Positions 44,185 to 53,169 of a DNA stretch of 64,000 nucleotides are shown here, in pieces. Source of the stretch: Acidobacteriota bacterium (GTDB lineage Bacteria > Acidobacteriota > Holophagae > Acanthopleuribacterales > Acanthopleuribacteraceae); NCBI GenBank assembly GCA_020637335.1, contig JACJWC010000008.1, forward strand, positions 62,001 through 126,000. The letters are read 5' to 3'. The position numbers and the translations under genes were made by a program. How positions within the stretch are numbered: the first letter of the stretch is position 1; every line of letters begins with the position of its first letter. The notes under the pieces are model-generated. The model was not told the origin of the DNA and searched no databases. It worked only from the letters and a program-made list of their open reading frames with translations.

Positions 44185-45086
44185 CCTGGAGACGGCGCCT
44201 CACGGCAGACCTCAACCAGACATGCGCGCAACCAGCGGTGAGCGGGGTCGGCATCCAAACGCGGGTGCCACAACATCGAAACCGTGAACCCTTGCACTGC
44301 AAACGGCAAGGGCAGAGTCGTTAAGCCTTTTCGCAGGAATCCAGTATGTTTTTCTGGGACACTGGCCATCAGATCCGAGGTTGAGGCCAGGCTGAGGGCC
44401 GCGGCAAATCCGCCGACTGTGATCGCGATGTTTCGCTGCAAACCCAGACTTTGCAGGGATTCGTCCAACACGTTTGCCGATTCACCCAGCCGTGCCACTT
44501 GAATGTGCTGGGCAGAGGTGTAGCCTGACAAAGTGAGCGGGTCTCTGGCCAGCGGGTGATTTTGGCGTACAACTGCGACCATGCGGTCCTGGAAAAGGCC
44601 TTTTACCCGCAACTCTGGTCTGGTTTCGGCTCCAATGACGGCTGTTTCCAGATCGACCTGACCGCTGCGAAGCGGAAGGCTTTGTTTATTGTCCTTTTGC
44701 ACAAAATGGAGCCGAACCTTGGGTGCTTCCTTTTGTAACCGAGCAAGCAGGGCTGGACCAAAGTTCTCGGCAAATCCATCGCTCGTGCGTAAGGTGAAGG
44801 TCCGTTGCAATCCGGCCTTATCCAATTCTCTTTCCGGGGTCAATAGGGCCACCGAACCTTGGACCCATTCGCTGATGGATTGGCGTAAAAGCTCTGCGCG
44901 CGGGGTTGGAATAAGGTGCCGACCCGAACGAACCAAGAGGGGATCGCCGACCGCTTCACGCAACCGGGCCAGAGCGCGGCTGGTGGCAGAGGAACTCAGC
45001 CGAAGCCGTTTGGCGGCGCCAATAACGCTTCCCTCTAGCAACAGTGCTTCCAAAACATAGAGCAGATTCAGGTCAGGCGCATTCAT
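44181..45086 (-). CDS. LysR-family transcriptional regulator
   Basis: 301 aa from the ATG at 45086 (MNAPDLNLLYVLEALLLEGSV). The winged HTH spans residues 1-65, with AAKRLRLSSSATSRALARLREAVGDPLLVR as helix-turn-helix and wing. The effector-binding domain follows (FAENFGPALLARLQKEAPKVRLHFV, HPLARDPLTLSGYT). Convergent with the isomerase gene, overlapping at the stops. Targets and ligand unknown; LysR proteins often regulate a divergent neighbour, and only a gene fragment lies there. Confidence 0.9.
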   Translation of the reverse strand: MNAPDLNLLYVLEALLLEGSVIGAAKRLRLSSSATSRALARLREAVGDPLLVRSGRHLIPTPRAELLRQSISEWVQGSVALLTPERELDKAGLQRTFTLRTSDGFAENFGPALLARLQKEAPKVRLHFVQKDNKQSLPLRSGQVDLETAVIGAETRPELRVKGLFQDRMVAVVRQNHPLARDPLTLSGYTSAQHIQVARLGESANVLDESLQSLGLQRNIAITVGGFAAALSLASTSDLMASVPEKHTGFLRKGLTTLPLPFAVQGFTVSMLWHPRLDADPAHRWLRACLVEVCREAPSPG

Positions 45087-45204
45087 AACCCATTTTGCCC
45101 AATAGATGGCGTTAGACGCAATCCAAAAGTGCAAATGGTGCGTCTTGTGCAATTTGATAATCAAATCGATGCTGTGAAGACCGAGGGCTCATTTTTGCCC
45201 ATTC

Positions 45205-45603
45205 GTGCCGCCCTCGAACAGTTCTTTTTACGGCATCGACTTTTTGCAAGATCGCCTTGTCCTTTTTGGTCCCAATAATCTGGCATCCTGCGCCAATGAT
45301 TTGGTCTGGAATCCCGCGCTTGGCTTGACCAGCTCAACTTTATTTGACGCGACCTACGATGGTTCCCGTTACCTCGTGGTGGGCAGTAATCGCAAGATTT
45401 TTAGCAGTAATGACGGAGTGATGTGGGATGAAGAAGTCTTGCCGACTGAAAACCTGTTCACTGGGGTTTATGCCGATAGCGATCGCTTATTGGTAATTGG
45501 CCAGCAGGCAACGGTATTGTATCGCTACAGCTTGAATGCCGAATGGGCACTTTGGCCCCAACAAAACATGCTTTATCTGGCCGAAAAAACCAGTTGCCCC
45601 TGA
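45205..45603 (+). pseudogene. Fragment of a propeller/YNR-type repeat protein
   Basis: A 132-codon frame from a GTG with no ribosome binding site and no signal peptide. It carries two beta-propeller-type repeats (FDATYDGSRYLVVGSNRKIFSSNDGVMWDEE and FTGVYADSDRLLVIGQQATVLY) of the kind found many times in full-length secreted proteins. Probably the surviving piece of a larger gene next to the LysR regulator; a genuine short gene is less likely. Confidence 0.4.
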
Positions 45604-45676
45604 CCCTTCCGGCACTTCAGCTCGGTGCTTCGATCTGCGCGGGGGGTTGTGTATACTGGCCCCCCAAGGAGATCAC

Positions 45677-46141
45677 ATGCGCTTAAAAATCCCGCCATTG
45701 GCCTTGACCATGCTTTTGGGCCTGGGCATTGTCATCTGGAGTAAGCTGGGGCCGGCGATTGATATTTGGTCTGTTCCCTATGCGGGTCTGATCGGGATTG
45801 GCAGTTGTATTTTGGGCTGGGCGATCGTTTTTTCTGGGGTGTGGCGTTTCCGACGTCAGCAAACCACCATGGATCCACGTTCACCCGGCCGAGCCTCTCA
45901 ATTGGTCACCAGCGGTATTTACCGCCTGACCCGCAATCCCATGTACCTGGGCTTTTTGTTATTTCTCTTGGGCTTGGCTTGGGTTTCCGAACATTGGCTG
46001 ACGTTTTTTGTGCCATTTGGCTTTTGGTTGTACATGAACCAATTCCAAATCAAACCGGAAGAAGAGGCCTTGGTCGGACTTTTTGGTGAGGTTTATCAGC
46101 AGTATTGTCAACGGGTTCCCCGTTGGTTGGTCTGGCGTTAA
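45677..46141 (+). CDS. Isoprenylcysteine methyltransferase-like (ICMT/PEMT) membrane protein
   Basis: 154 aa from the ATG at 45677, with AAGGAG upstream. Four hydrophobic segments; the SAM-dependent methyltransferase signature of the family is LVTSGIYRLTRNPMYLGFLLFLLGLAW near residues 75-100 and PEEEALVGLFGEVYQQYCQRVPRWL at the C-terminus. Methylates lipids or small molecules at the membrane in related proteins. One base separates it from the next gene. Confidence 0.87.
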   Translation: MRLKIPPLALTMLLGLGIVIWSKLGPAIDIWSVPYAGLIGIGSCILGWAIVFSGVWRFRRQQTTMDPRSPGRASQLVTSGIYRLTRNPMYLGFLLFLLGLAWVSEHWLTFFVPFGFWLYMNQFQIKPEEEALVGLFGEVYQQYCQRVPRWLVWR

Positions 46142-46142
46142 T

Positions 46143-46940
46143 ATGTCTGAATTCCCCGAACGAATTATTTGTCTGACTGAGGAAACGACAGAAGCGCTGT
46201 ATTTAATGGCAGAAGATTGGCGCATCGTTGGCATTTCGGGTTTTACGGTTCGGCCAGCTCAGGCCCGTCGCGAGAAACCCAAGGTCTGCACCTTCCTGGA
46301 AGCCAAAATCGACAAAATTCAGGCCTTACAACCGGACCTGATTCTCGGATTTTCCGATTTGCAAGCCGATATGGCCCGTGATTTGGTCAAGTTGGGTTTC
46401 GAGGTTCACGTGTTCAACCAGCGCGATGTCGCTGGGATTCTGCGCATGATTCGCATGTTGGGCGGTATGATCGGCTGTGCCCAAAAAGCCGAAAGATTGC
46501 TGGCTCAACTTCAGGAGAGATTGGATCGTGCGCGCCACTTTGCTGCCGGTTTGACCCAACGGCCCCGCGTTTTTTTTGAAGAATGGGATGATCCGCTGAT
46601 TAGCTCGATTGGGTGGGTCAGTGAACTGATTGAGATCGCTGGTGGAACCTTGTGTTTCCCCGAATTGGGTGCCGGAAGTTTGGCCAAGGATCGCATCATT
46701 GCTGATCCAAATGAAGTGATTCAGCGGGCGCCGGATATTATCCTGGGCTCGTGGTGCGGCAAACCATTTCGACCCAAACAGGTCATGGCTCGACCGGGCT
46801 GGTCAGATATCCCAGCCGTGGTCAATGGCCATGTTTACGAGATCAAATCAGCCCTTATCCTGCAACCCGGTCCGGCCGCCCTGACGGATGGGCTTGACGC
46901 TATCGTTGCAGCCATAACACGTTGGCAAAAATCACGTTAA
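46143..46940 (+). CDS. BtuF-like cobalamin/periplasmic-binding fold protein without signal peptide
   Basis: 265 aa from the ATG at 46143, directly after the previous stop. PeriBP class III fold: RIICLTEETTEALYLMAEDWRIVGISGFTVRP, IQALQPDLILGFSDLQADMARDLVKLGFEVHVFNQRDVAGILRMIRMLGGMIG, and APDIILGSWCGKPF with AVVNGHVYEI. These are BtuF-type features. There is no export signal at all and no transport permease nearby. Either a cytosolic corrinoid- or metal-binding relative, or a periplasmic protein whose leader was lost. Confidence 0.82.
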   Translation: MSEFPERIICLTEETTEALYLMAEDWRIVGISGFTVRPAQARREKPKVCTFLEAKIDKIQALQPDLILGFSDLQADMARDLVKLGFEVHVFNQRDVAGILRMIRMLGGMIGCAQKAERLLAQLQERLDRARHFAAGLTQRPRVFFEEWDDPLISSIGWVSELIEIAGGTLCFPELGAGSLAKDRIIADPNEVIQRAPDIILGSWCGKPFRPKQVMARPGWSDIPAVVNGHVYEIKSALILQPGPAALTDGLDAIVAAITRWQKSR

Positions 46941-46984
46941 GAAACTTTTAGACCTGTTGGTCGGGTAAAAATGGTTTTTGGATC

Positions 46985-47013
46985 TTGAGCCAAATGGCCT
47001 TCTCTGGCATGAT
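46985..47013 (+). promoter_or_regulatory. Candidate sigma70 promoter for the GreA/B-like gene
   Basis: TTGAGC (46985-46990), 17-bp spacer, CATGAT (47008-47013) with TGG just before the -10 (extended -10 form). Fits four of six consensus bases in each box and lies 26 bp before the ATG. Confidence 0.45.
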
Positions 47014-47038
47014 ACGCGTCTAAACGCAGGAAACGGAC

Positions 47039-47512
47039 ATGGAAAAACAAAAATTACTCGACAAACTCATTGAGCATTTTGAGGCGGAATGGCGCCATTT
47101 CCTAAAAAGCGCCCAGGTCCACCATGAGATGGCCACCCATGAAGAGAATGTGGCTGAGAACGAATACGATACGCGCGGTTTGGAAGCGTCTTACTTGGCG
47201 GAGGGCCACGTCAAACAAGCTAAGGAAGCCCAATTGACCTTGAGTGCGCTCAAACGTTTGGAATTGGAATCGTTTGAAGATGAACCGATTGCTGTGGGTG
47301 CCTTGGTTGAATTGGCCAATAAAGCGGAGCGCCGTTTCTATTTCCTTGGTCCACGTGGTGGTGGCGCTAAAGTCGAAGTGGATGGCGTTTCGGTAACCTT
47401 GATTACCCCCAATGCGCCATTGGGACGCGCGTTGTCCGGCAAAACGGTCGGTGAAGAAATCATTTTGGGCGGCCACGCGCCAGCCACTTACGAAATCATC
47501 AACGTCACCTAA
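47039..47512 (+). CDS. GreA/GreB-like transcription factor
   Basis: 157 aa. N-terminal ~75 residues are a charged helical hairpin (HFEAEWRHFLKSAQVHHEMATHEENVAENEYDTRGLEASYLAEGH) as in the Gre secondary-channel coiled coil. Residues ~85-157 are the FKBP-like Gre C-terminal domain (IAVGALVELANKAERRFYFLGPRGGG, then VTLITPNAPLGRALSGKTVGEEIIL). It should bind RNA polymerase. The N-terminal segment is distinct from housekeeping GreA; probably an accessory Gre-family factor. Confidence 0.85.
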   Translation: MEKQKLLDKLIEHFEAEWRHFLKSAQVHHEMATHEENVAENEYDTRGLEASYLAEGHVKQAKEAQLTLSALKRLELESFEDEPIAVGALVELANKAERRFYFLGPRGGGAKVEVDGVSVTLITPNAPLGRALSGKTVGEEIILGGHAPATYEIINVT

Positions 47513-47537
47513 CCCGGTGGATTGTCGAGTTGGTTGC

Positions 47538-47555
47538 CCGACCCACGTGGGTCGG
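47538..47555. other. Perfect 18-bp palindrome after the GreA/B-like gene
   Basis: CCGACCCACGTGGGTCGG is fully self-complementary, and a second, weaker arm (GTCGG...CCGAC) follows. No T-run. It could be a transcription-end structure, a protein site or a small REP-like unit. Confidence 0.4.
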
Positions 47556-47674
47556 CCAGCCTGACCGACTATTTAGAGGTTGTCTCGTTTAATATCAAGC
47601 ACATTTAGGCGATTATCTTCGTCGTAAATTGTTTGAAACTGGATAAATGTGCCTGAAACGTTGTGTAGGGCAGG

Positions 47675-48724
47675 CTAATCCCCCAGTCGAGCCAGATAGG
47701 CTTGTTTATCGCGAAATAGTTGTTCCTGCTCTGAATTCTGACTGTATTTGGCGGCCAGTTCAAGTTCGCTCATAGCCTTTTCCTCCTTGTTTAAGTGAAA
47801 CAGAACCACGGCATATGTGTGATGAAAGACTGGATGTTTTTTGTTCAAATGAAGCGCACGCCTTGCGAAGGTTTCTGCTTTTTTGTAATCGCCATGGTGG
47901 ATGGCCTCCCAGGCTTTGCCATTTTGATAGAAGGGGTTACTGGCTCGCACTTTCTCTACCTTTTTTTGGGCAAAAAACTGCTCTTCGCCTTTGCCCCATC
48001 TTTGAAAAAGCATAGCTAAATTAAACCAGGTTAATTCGTCATCTGGATTTAAGACCAATGCCTCTTGATAGGCGTAGGATGCTGCTTCAAAGCGTCCCAT
48101 TCTGGTGAATAAGACACCCGAATTTCGCCAAGAAGCAATGTAGTTGGGGGCTATTCTTATTGCAGAATCTAGGTATTGCTGGGCCAATTTCCAGTTTTGT
48201 TGGGTGAGTGCATCAGCCGCTTTGTTGTTGTAGAACTGGGCTATTGCCAACTCATCACTAACGTCCTGGTAGATTCCGCCGGGGGGCGGATTTCCTGTTC
48301 GGGCAAAATCCTGCTGGACCCAAGATTCGGGCCTCGTTTTGATGAATGCCACCATGTGGAGGTTGTAAAATACCTCCTCCTCATTTTCTGTGTACAGATC
48401 TAGGTCCAGATAATTATGGAAGCGACTTTCCAGCCCTACGTGACGCGCCATGGCTACGATTAAAAATGTCATGGACAGGCAGTTTGCGCGCTTATTGTGC
48501 CACGTTTCGGCAACCGTTTGCGTCCCTGGGCCGTCATAGGCAATGGGTAGATTTGAGCCACCCGACGATATCAGTTGTTTGATAACTTGTAATTTTTCGT
48601 CACCTGACATTGAGCGGATGATTCGGGTATCCAGGTCTTTTACCAAATCATTTGGCAATGCCATGATCTGGTCTGGTGTTTCTACTTGGAAAAGGAATAT
48701 CAACAGGAAACTTAAGCTGGACAT
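47675..48724 (-). CDS. Secreted transglutaminase-like and TPR protein
   Basis: 349 aa with a hydrophobic leader (MSSLSFLLIFLFQVE). Residues ~60-150 look like a transglutaminase-like fold: the nucleophile region is HNKRANCLSMTFLIVAMARHVGLESRFHNY, with a later His in FYNLHMVAF. Residues ~165-345 are TPR repeats (AQQYLDSAIRIAPNYIASWRNSGVLFTRMGRFEAASYAYQEALVLNPDD and following). GAGG precedes the ATG. Likely envelope-located; activity not certain. Confidence 0.75.
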   Translation of the reverse strand: MSSLSFLLIFLFQVETPDQIMALPNDLVKDLDTRIIRSMSGDEKLQVIKQLISSGGSNLPIAYDGPGTQTVAETWHNKRANCLSMTFLIVAMARHVGLESRFHNYLDLDLYTENEEEVFYNLHMVAFIKTRPESWVQQDFARTGNPPPGGIYQDVSDELAIAQFYNNKAADALTQQNWKLAQQYLDSAIRIAPNYIASWRNSGVLFTRMGRFEAASYAYQEALVLNPDDELTWFNLAMLFQRWGKGEEQFFAQKKVEKVRASNPFYQNGKAWEAIHHGDYKKAETFARRALHLNKKHPVFHHTYAVVLFHLNKEEKAMSELELAAKYSQNSEQEQLFRDKQAYLARLGD

Positions 48725-49410
48725 AAGCGCCTCATAAACAAAAAATTTGGGGAGTTAATTGTTGATTTAGCACAAAGTCTGCCAAATTTGTCAATCAGGA
48801 AAAAGCGGCTATTTACATGGGTATTGAAATTGAATAGGTGAAAAGGAACTGAATAGTTCTGACGATACGCAAGTGTCAATTGTCACCTGCGGTGGACAGA
48901 TTCCTTCGTTTGCATTTTTGTTAGCAATCCAATCGGACATTGGATGCAAAGGGCCTGCTGGGTGGCGGATGGATCTCGATCGGCCCATTTTGTCACGCGC
49001 ATTCAGCGCTTCCCGAATAGGGTTTTCGTTGGTTACAAGGGGTCCGCGGTATCGTTTCGTGCCTCACCGATATCGCTCCACCCTTCGCTAATCTCTTTCA
49101 GGCCGTTGGTTTGTTTGGTGTAGCTAAAAGGGCGCTCTCATCTGGTCTCCGTGCTGTCCGGGGTTCTGGCCTATTATTTTGCGGGCGGCCGACTGGATTG
49201 GTGCCTTTGAACCGGGGCGTTTTTTTCGTTCAAAGGAAAATCTTAGCGTGCTTCGCGGCATAGCGTGAGACAACCGGCATAGCGTGAGCCCAATATCCCA
49301 ATGGATGATTGAGCGTTTATCAAAGGGGTAACAGGCCCGTCCCAGGTGTAATCCTTCTATAATCGCGACCCATCCACCGCGCAGAAGTTTGGAATTGGGG
49401 TCCCAGTTCC
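48725..49410. other. Long gene-free region, possibly decayed DNA, with repeats
   Basis: Nearly 690 bp without a convincing gene; short frames on the plus strand have no ribosome binding site or domain. Notable structure: CCTTTGAAC (49204-49212) and GTTCAAAGG (49228-49236) form a perfect 9-bp stem, and CGGCATAGCGTGAG occurs twice (49256-49269 and 49275-49288). Promoter DNA for the reverse-strand TPR gene should lie near 48725-48830. Confidence 0.55.
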
Positions 49411-50844
49411 CTAACCAAATTCCACGGATTCGCTGAGTTCGCCTTCAGATCGCGCAACGGCCAACGCGCCAACAGAGTCAGAGGTAATGTTGACGACGGT
49501 GCGGTACATATCTAGCGGCCGGTCAATGGCCAACATGATGCCCACCAGTCCATTCACCTCTGGACCTTCCAGTCCGACCGCCTTGAGCACAATGAAGATC
49601 ATGACCAATCCAGCGGAGGGAATCCCCGCTGCGCCGATGGACGCCAATAACGCGGTGACGACAACCACCATTTGCTGGCCCAGGCTGAGATGAACGCCCA
49701 AGACCTGGGCAATGAACAAGACGCCGGCACACTCATAAAGCGCAGTTCCGTCCATATTAATGGTTGCCCCCATGGGCAAAACAAAACTGCTGACTTTATT
49801 GGAGACACCTGCATTTTTTTCAATACATTCCATCGTGACAGGCAAAGTTGCCGAACTGGAGGATGTGGAGAAGGCCGTCACCATTGCGTTTTTCATGTGC
49901 ATGAAATGGCTAAACGGCGAGCGCTTGCCAAAGAAGTGGATCAGAAGCGGTAATACGACGAACAAATGCAGGCTCAGACCCAGGAAGATGGTGAAAGCAT
50001 ACAAACCCAAACTTTTCATTAACCCAAAATCCAGCGCGCTCACGGCTTTGAGGATCAAGCCAAATACGCCAATCGGCGCAATCTGAATAATCAACTCAGT
50101 CAAGCGCATCATGGCTTGGAACCCGGCATCGACAATAGGGACTAGCGTGCCTTTTATGGAATCGCTTAAGGTCGTAATGGCAAAGCCCAAGGCGATGGCA
50201 AAAAAGATCAGACCCAACATATCGCCTTCGACCGCAGCGCGGACCGGGTTGCTGGGTACCATGCGAATAAGAATTTCCCACACCGAACCCGGTTTTTCCA
50301 AAGTGTCGGGATCGACCGCTGGCGCACTTGCAGCAAGTTGTGCACCTGTACCGGGATGAATCAGGTTCATTAAGACCAGGCCAATCATGATGGCGCACAG
50401 GCTGGTTAATAAGTAATACGAGATGGTTTTAATACCCATGCGACCCAGACTGCGCGGATCGCCAATGCTGGCCACACCGGAAATGATCGATGTCAAAATC
50501 AGCGGCACGATTACCATCTTTAATAAATTGATAAATAGGGTTCCGAGTGGATAAAGGAAACCCAGGTCCTTCATAAAGGGCAGGTAATTCAAGGTGACAA
50601 CGCCTAAAATGCCCGCCGAAAGCATGGCGATCAAAATCTTCCAATGCAACTCCAGCTTGAGCCAGTAGCTGAGCACTATGGGCGCCGAGAAGATGGTTAA
50701 GACGGCAGCGGGCACCATGGCCCCGACCAGATTTGCTGTGAATTCCTCATTTTTTCCGGTCAAGGTGCGAATGGCCAAATACAGGAAATACAGAACGATT
50801 AGGGTCCAGTACAGACGGTCGGGTTTACGCGATGATTCGGCCAT
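49411..50844 (-). CDS. Dicarboxylate/amino acid:cation symporter (DAACS family)
   Basis: 477 aa from the ATG at 50844, GAGG upstream. Eight-helix DAACS fold with the hairpin-1 motif AFSTSSSSATLPVTMEC near residue 325, the NMDGTALYE motif near 360, and GAAGIPSAGLVMIFIVL near 405. These are the substrate- and Na+/H+-binding elements. It imports glutamate/aspartate or C4-dicarboxylates. An N-terminal extension of ~60 residues with extra hydrophobic segments precedes the core, longer than GltP. Confidence 0.93.
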   Translation of the reverse strand: MAESSRKPDRLYWTLIVLYFLYLAIRTLTGKNEEFTANLVGAMVPAAVLTIFSAPIVLSYWLKLELHWKILIAMLSAGILGVVTLNYLPFMKDLGFLYPLGTLFINLLKMVIVPLILTSIISGVASIGDPRSLGRMGIKTISYYLLTSLCAIMIGLVLMNLIHPGTGAQLAASAPAVDPDTLEKPGSVWEILIRMVPSNPVRAAVEGDMLGLIFFAIALGFAITTLSDSIKGTLVPIVDAGFQAMMRLTELIIQIAPIGVFGLILKAVSALDFGLMKSLGLYAFTIFLGLSLHLFVVLPLLIHFFGKRSPFSHFMHMKNAMVTAFSTSSSSATLPVTMECIEKNAGVSNKVSSFVLPMGATINMDGTALYECAGVLFIAQVLGVHLSLGQQMVVVVTALLASIGAAGIPSAGLVMIFIVLKAVGLEGPEVNGLVGIMLAIDRPLDMYRTVVNITSDSVGALAVARSEGELSESVEFG

Positions 50845-51140
50845 GGCATACCTCATTGAGAATTCGTGATTTGCAAGCGATCATAGGCAAAACAAAAGGA
50901 TCATGTCAATGTAACCACTGTGTCGAAAAAGCCACACTTTCATGCTTGGATCAGGCCGAGGCATGTGTCGGAGGCAGTTTAATGGTGCTGGCTTCCGTGC
51001 GCAATCGCTTGAGGTTACAATGGATTGAATCTGACCTGAATTTTTTGGTTTGTATTTTGCTTCGCGAGGACGGTTTCTTTCAGCCGGAGCGAGCCCGAGG
51101 CCGTCCAAGCTGAGCAACAATTCTTGTGGAGGCACTATTT

Positions 51141-52967
51141 ATGTGTGGCATCGTTGGCTATGTTGGCCCGAAAAAGGCCGTACCGATCCTGGTACACGGC
51201 TTAAAACGTTTGGAGTACCGAGGTTATGATTCGGCCGGTTTGGTCGCTCTGGATCGGTCTGGTGCGCGGCGTTTTCGGGTTGTCGGGCGCGTGCAAAACC
51301 TCGACACTGAACTGTTTGGCCAAGATTTGCCGATGACTTCCGGCATTGCCCACACACGCTGGGCAACCCATGGTAAACCGACCGAGAACAATGCGCATCC
51401 GCACACCGATTCATCCAATCAGTTTTTTGTTGTGCATAACGGCATCATCGAGAACCACGATAAGTTGCGCCTGCAATTAGAAGCGGATGGCGTGGTATTT
51501 CAATCGGAAACGGACACTGAAGTGCTCAGCCATCTTTTGGCTAAATTTTACGATGGTGTCCTGGAACACGCTGTAGAAAAGACCTTGCATTTGGTTGAAG
51601 GAACCTTTGGCATTGCGGCTGTAACAACGCATGAGCCTTTCAAAATTGTAGTGGCCCGACGCGGTAGTCCCATCGTCCTGGGCTTGGGCAACAAGGAAAT
51701 GTTTGTAGCGTCCGATGTCAGCGCCCTGGTGCAGTACACAGACCAGGTGATTTATTTGGAAGACAATGAAATGGCGGTGCTTACACCAGACGAATATGCG
51801 ATTCGTACCCTGGACAATCGGCCCATTTCGCGCAAAACCTTTCAAATCGATTGGAAAATCGAAGACAGTGATTTAACCGATTTCCCGCACTACATGCTCA
51901 AAGAAATTTACGAACAGCCCCAAACGGTGGAAAACGCCATGCGCGGACGCGTGCTCCAAGCCGAAGGCGTTTCCAAGTTAGGGGGTCTGCAGGCCAAAAT
52001 TGACGAAATCAAGAAACTGCGCAAATTGATTTTGGTTTCATGTGGCACCAGCTACCACGCTGGCATGGTAGGTCGCTACATCTTCGAACAGTTGACGGAT
52101 CTCAACGTGGAAGTCGAATTGGCTTCCGAATTCCGTTACCGAAAATTGCGCTTGGACGAAACCACTGGTGTCTTGGCCTTATCCCAATCCGGCGAGACCA
52201 TTGATACCCTGGCCGCTATCCGCGAAGCACGACGCAAAGGCGCGATTACCCTGGGTCTGGTCAATGTGGTGGGTTCGACCATTGCCCGTGAAACCGATGC
52301 CGGCGTCTATTGCCATGCCGGACCTGAAATTGGCGTTGCCTCGACCAAAATATTCGTTTCGCAATTGGTCATTCTCAATTTGATCGCCCTGTTAATTGGC
52401 CGTTATCAAAGCGTGTCCCTGAGTGAAGGTATGGCCCTGCTCAAGGAACTCCAGGAATTGCCCAACCTGATCCAAAAGATTCTGGCCCAAGCGCCGCTCA
52501 TTGAAGATATTGCCCGGAAGTACCACAAAGCGCAGAGTTTCCTGTTCCTGGGCCGGCAAATGCATTATCCCGTTGCTTTGGAAGGTGCGTTGAAACTTAA
52601 GGAGATTTCCTACATCCATGCCGAAGGCTATGCGGCGGGCGAAATGAAACACGGCCCGATCAGCTTGATTGACGAGGCATTCCCAACAGTTGCTTTGGTT
52701 CCCCGCGATGCGACCTATGACAAGATGGTCAATAACATCCAGGAAATCATGGCCCGCAGTGGGCCCGTTATCGCGATTGCCAACGAGGGGGATCGCTCCA
52801 TCGGCGACCTGGTTGACGATGTTATTTACGTGCCGCGCACCCACGAACTTCTTCAGCCCATTCTCTCGGTAGTACCCCTTCAACTCCTGGCCTATTACGC
52901 CGCACTGCTGCTCGGTCGTGAAATTGATAAACCACGCAACCTTGCCAAGTCGGTCACCGTAGAGTAG
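51141..52967 (+). CDS. glmS: Glutamine-fructose-6-phosphate aminotransferase (isomerizing)
   Basis: 608 aa from the ATG at 51141, so that Cys2 (MCGIVGYVG) is the N-terminal nucleophile; GGAGG lies upstream. N-terminal class II glutamine amidotransferase, then two SIS domains (SCGTSYHAGM, SQSGETIDTL, FLGRQMHYPVALEGALKLKEISYIHAEGY) and the canonical C-terminus DKPRNLAKSVTVE. It makes glucosamine-6-phosphate for peptidoglycan and LPS. No glmS ribozyme seen upstream; a terminator follows at once. Confidence 0.97.
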   Translation: MCGIVGYVGPKKAVPILVHGLKRLEYRGYDSAGLVALDRSGARRFRVVGRVQNLDTELFGQDLPMTSGIAHTRWATHGKPTENNAHPHTDSSNQFFVVHNGIIENHDKLRLQLEADGVVFQSETDTEVLSHLLAKFYDGVLEHAVEKTLHLVEGTFGIAAVTTHEPFKIVVARRGSPIVLGLGNKEMFVASDVSALVQYTDQVIYLEDNEMAVLTPDEYAIRTLDNRPISRKTFQIDWKIEDSDLTDFPHYMLKEIYEQPQTVENAMRGRVLQAEGVSKLGGLQAKIDEIKKLRKLILVSCGTSYHAGMVGRYIFEQLTDLNVEVELASEFRYRKLRLDETTGVLALSQSGETIDTLAAIREARRKGAITLGLVNVVGSTIARETDAGVYCHAGPEIGVASTKIFVSQLVILNLIALLIGRYQSVSLSEGMALLKELQELPNLIQKILAQAPLIEDIARKYHKAQSFLFLGRQMHYPVALEGALKLKEISYIHAEGYAAGEMKHGPISLIDEAFPTVALVPRDATYDKMVNNIQEIMARSGPVIAIANEGDRSIGDLVDDVIYVPRTHELLQPILSVVPLQLLAYYAALLLGREIDKPRNLAKSVTVE

Positions 52968-52972
52968 CAAAT

Positions 52973-52993
52973 ACGCGCTGAGCCGCGTTTTTT
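52973..52993 (+). terminator. Rho-independent terminator after glmS
   Basis: ACGCG and CGCGT form a 5-bp stem with loop CTGAGC, followed by six T's, five bases after the glmS stop codon. Confidence 0.75.
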
Positions 52994-53007
52994 GGTCCTT
53001 CATTTGA

Positions 53008-53100
53008 CCCTGGGCAGCAACGCCCAGGGAGCCTTTACAAAATTTTTTGTAAATTGGGCATTCAAAAACAGGCGCTGTTTCCTGTAAGATAAGCCTGTTT
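53008..53100 (+). promoter_or_regulatory. Three perfect hairpins ahead of the alternative complex III operon
   Basis: CCCTGGGC/GCCCAGGG (53008-53015, 53022-53029), TTTACAAAA/TTTTGTAAA (53034-53042, 53045-53053) and AAACAGGC/GCCTGTTT (53066-53073, 53093-53100) follow one another within 95 bp. The second could be a dyad operator such as an FNR/CRP-type site; the third lies nearest the likely 5' leader. No confident -35/-10 pair is visible. Confidence 0.45.
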
Positions 53101-53169
53101 GTCTGGAGATCCGCTTATTTTTGGATTGATCCGCTCCCTGTTCCCAATTTGCAGTTTGGTGAAGGATCC

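Noticed and set aside
50860..51140. glmS ribozyme upstream of glmS
   Set aside because: No conserved glmS ribozyme core or pseudoknot arms could be recognised; the leader looks ordinary.
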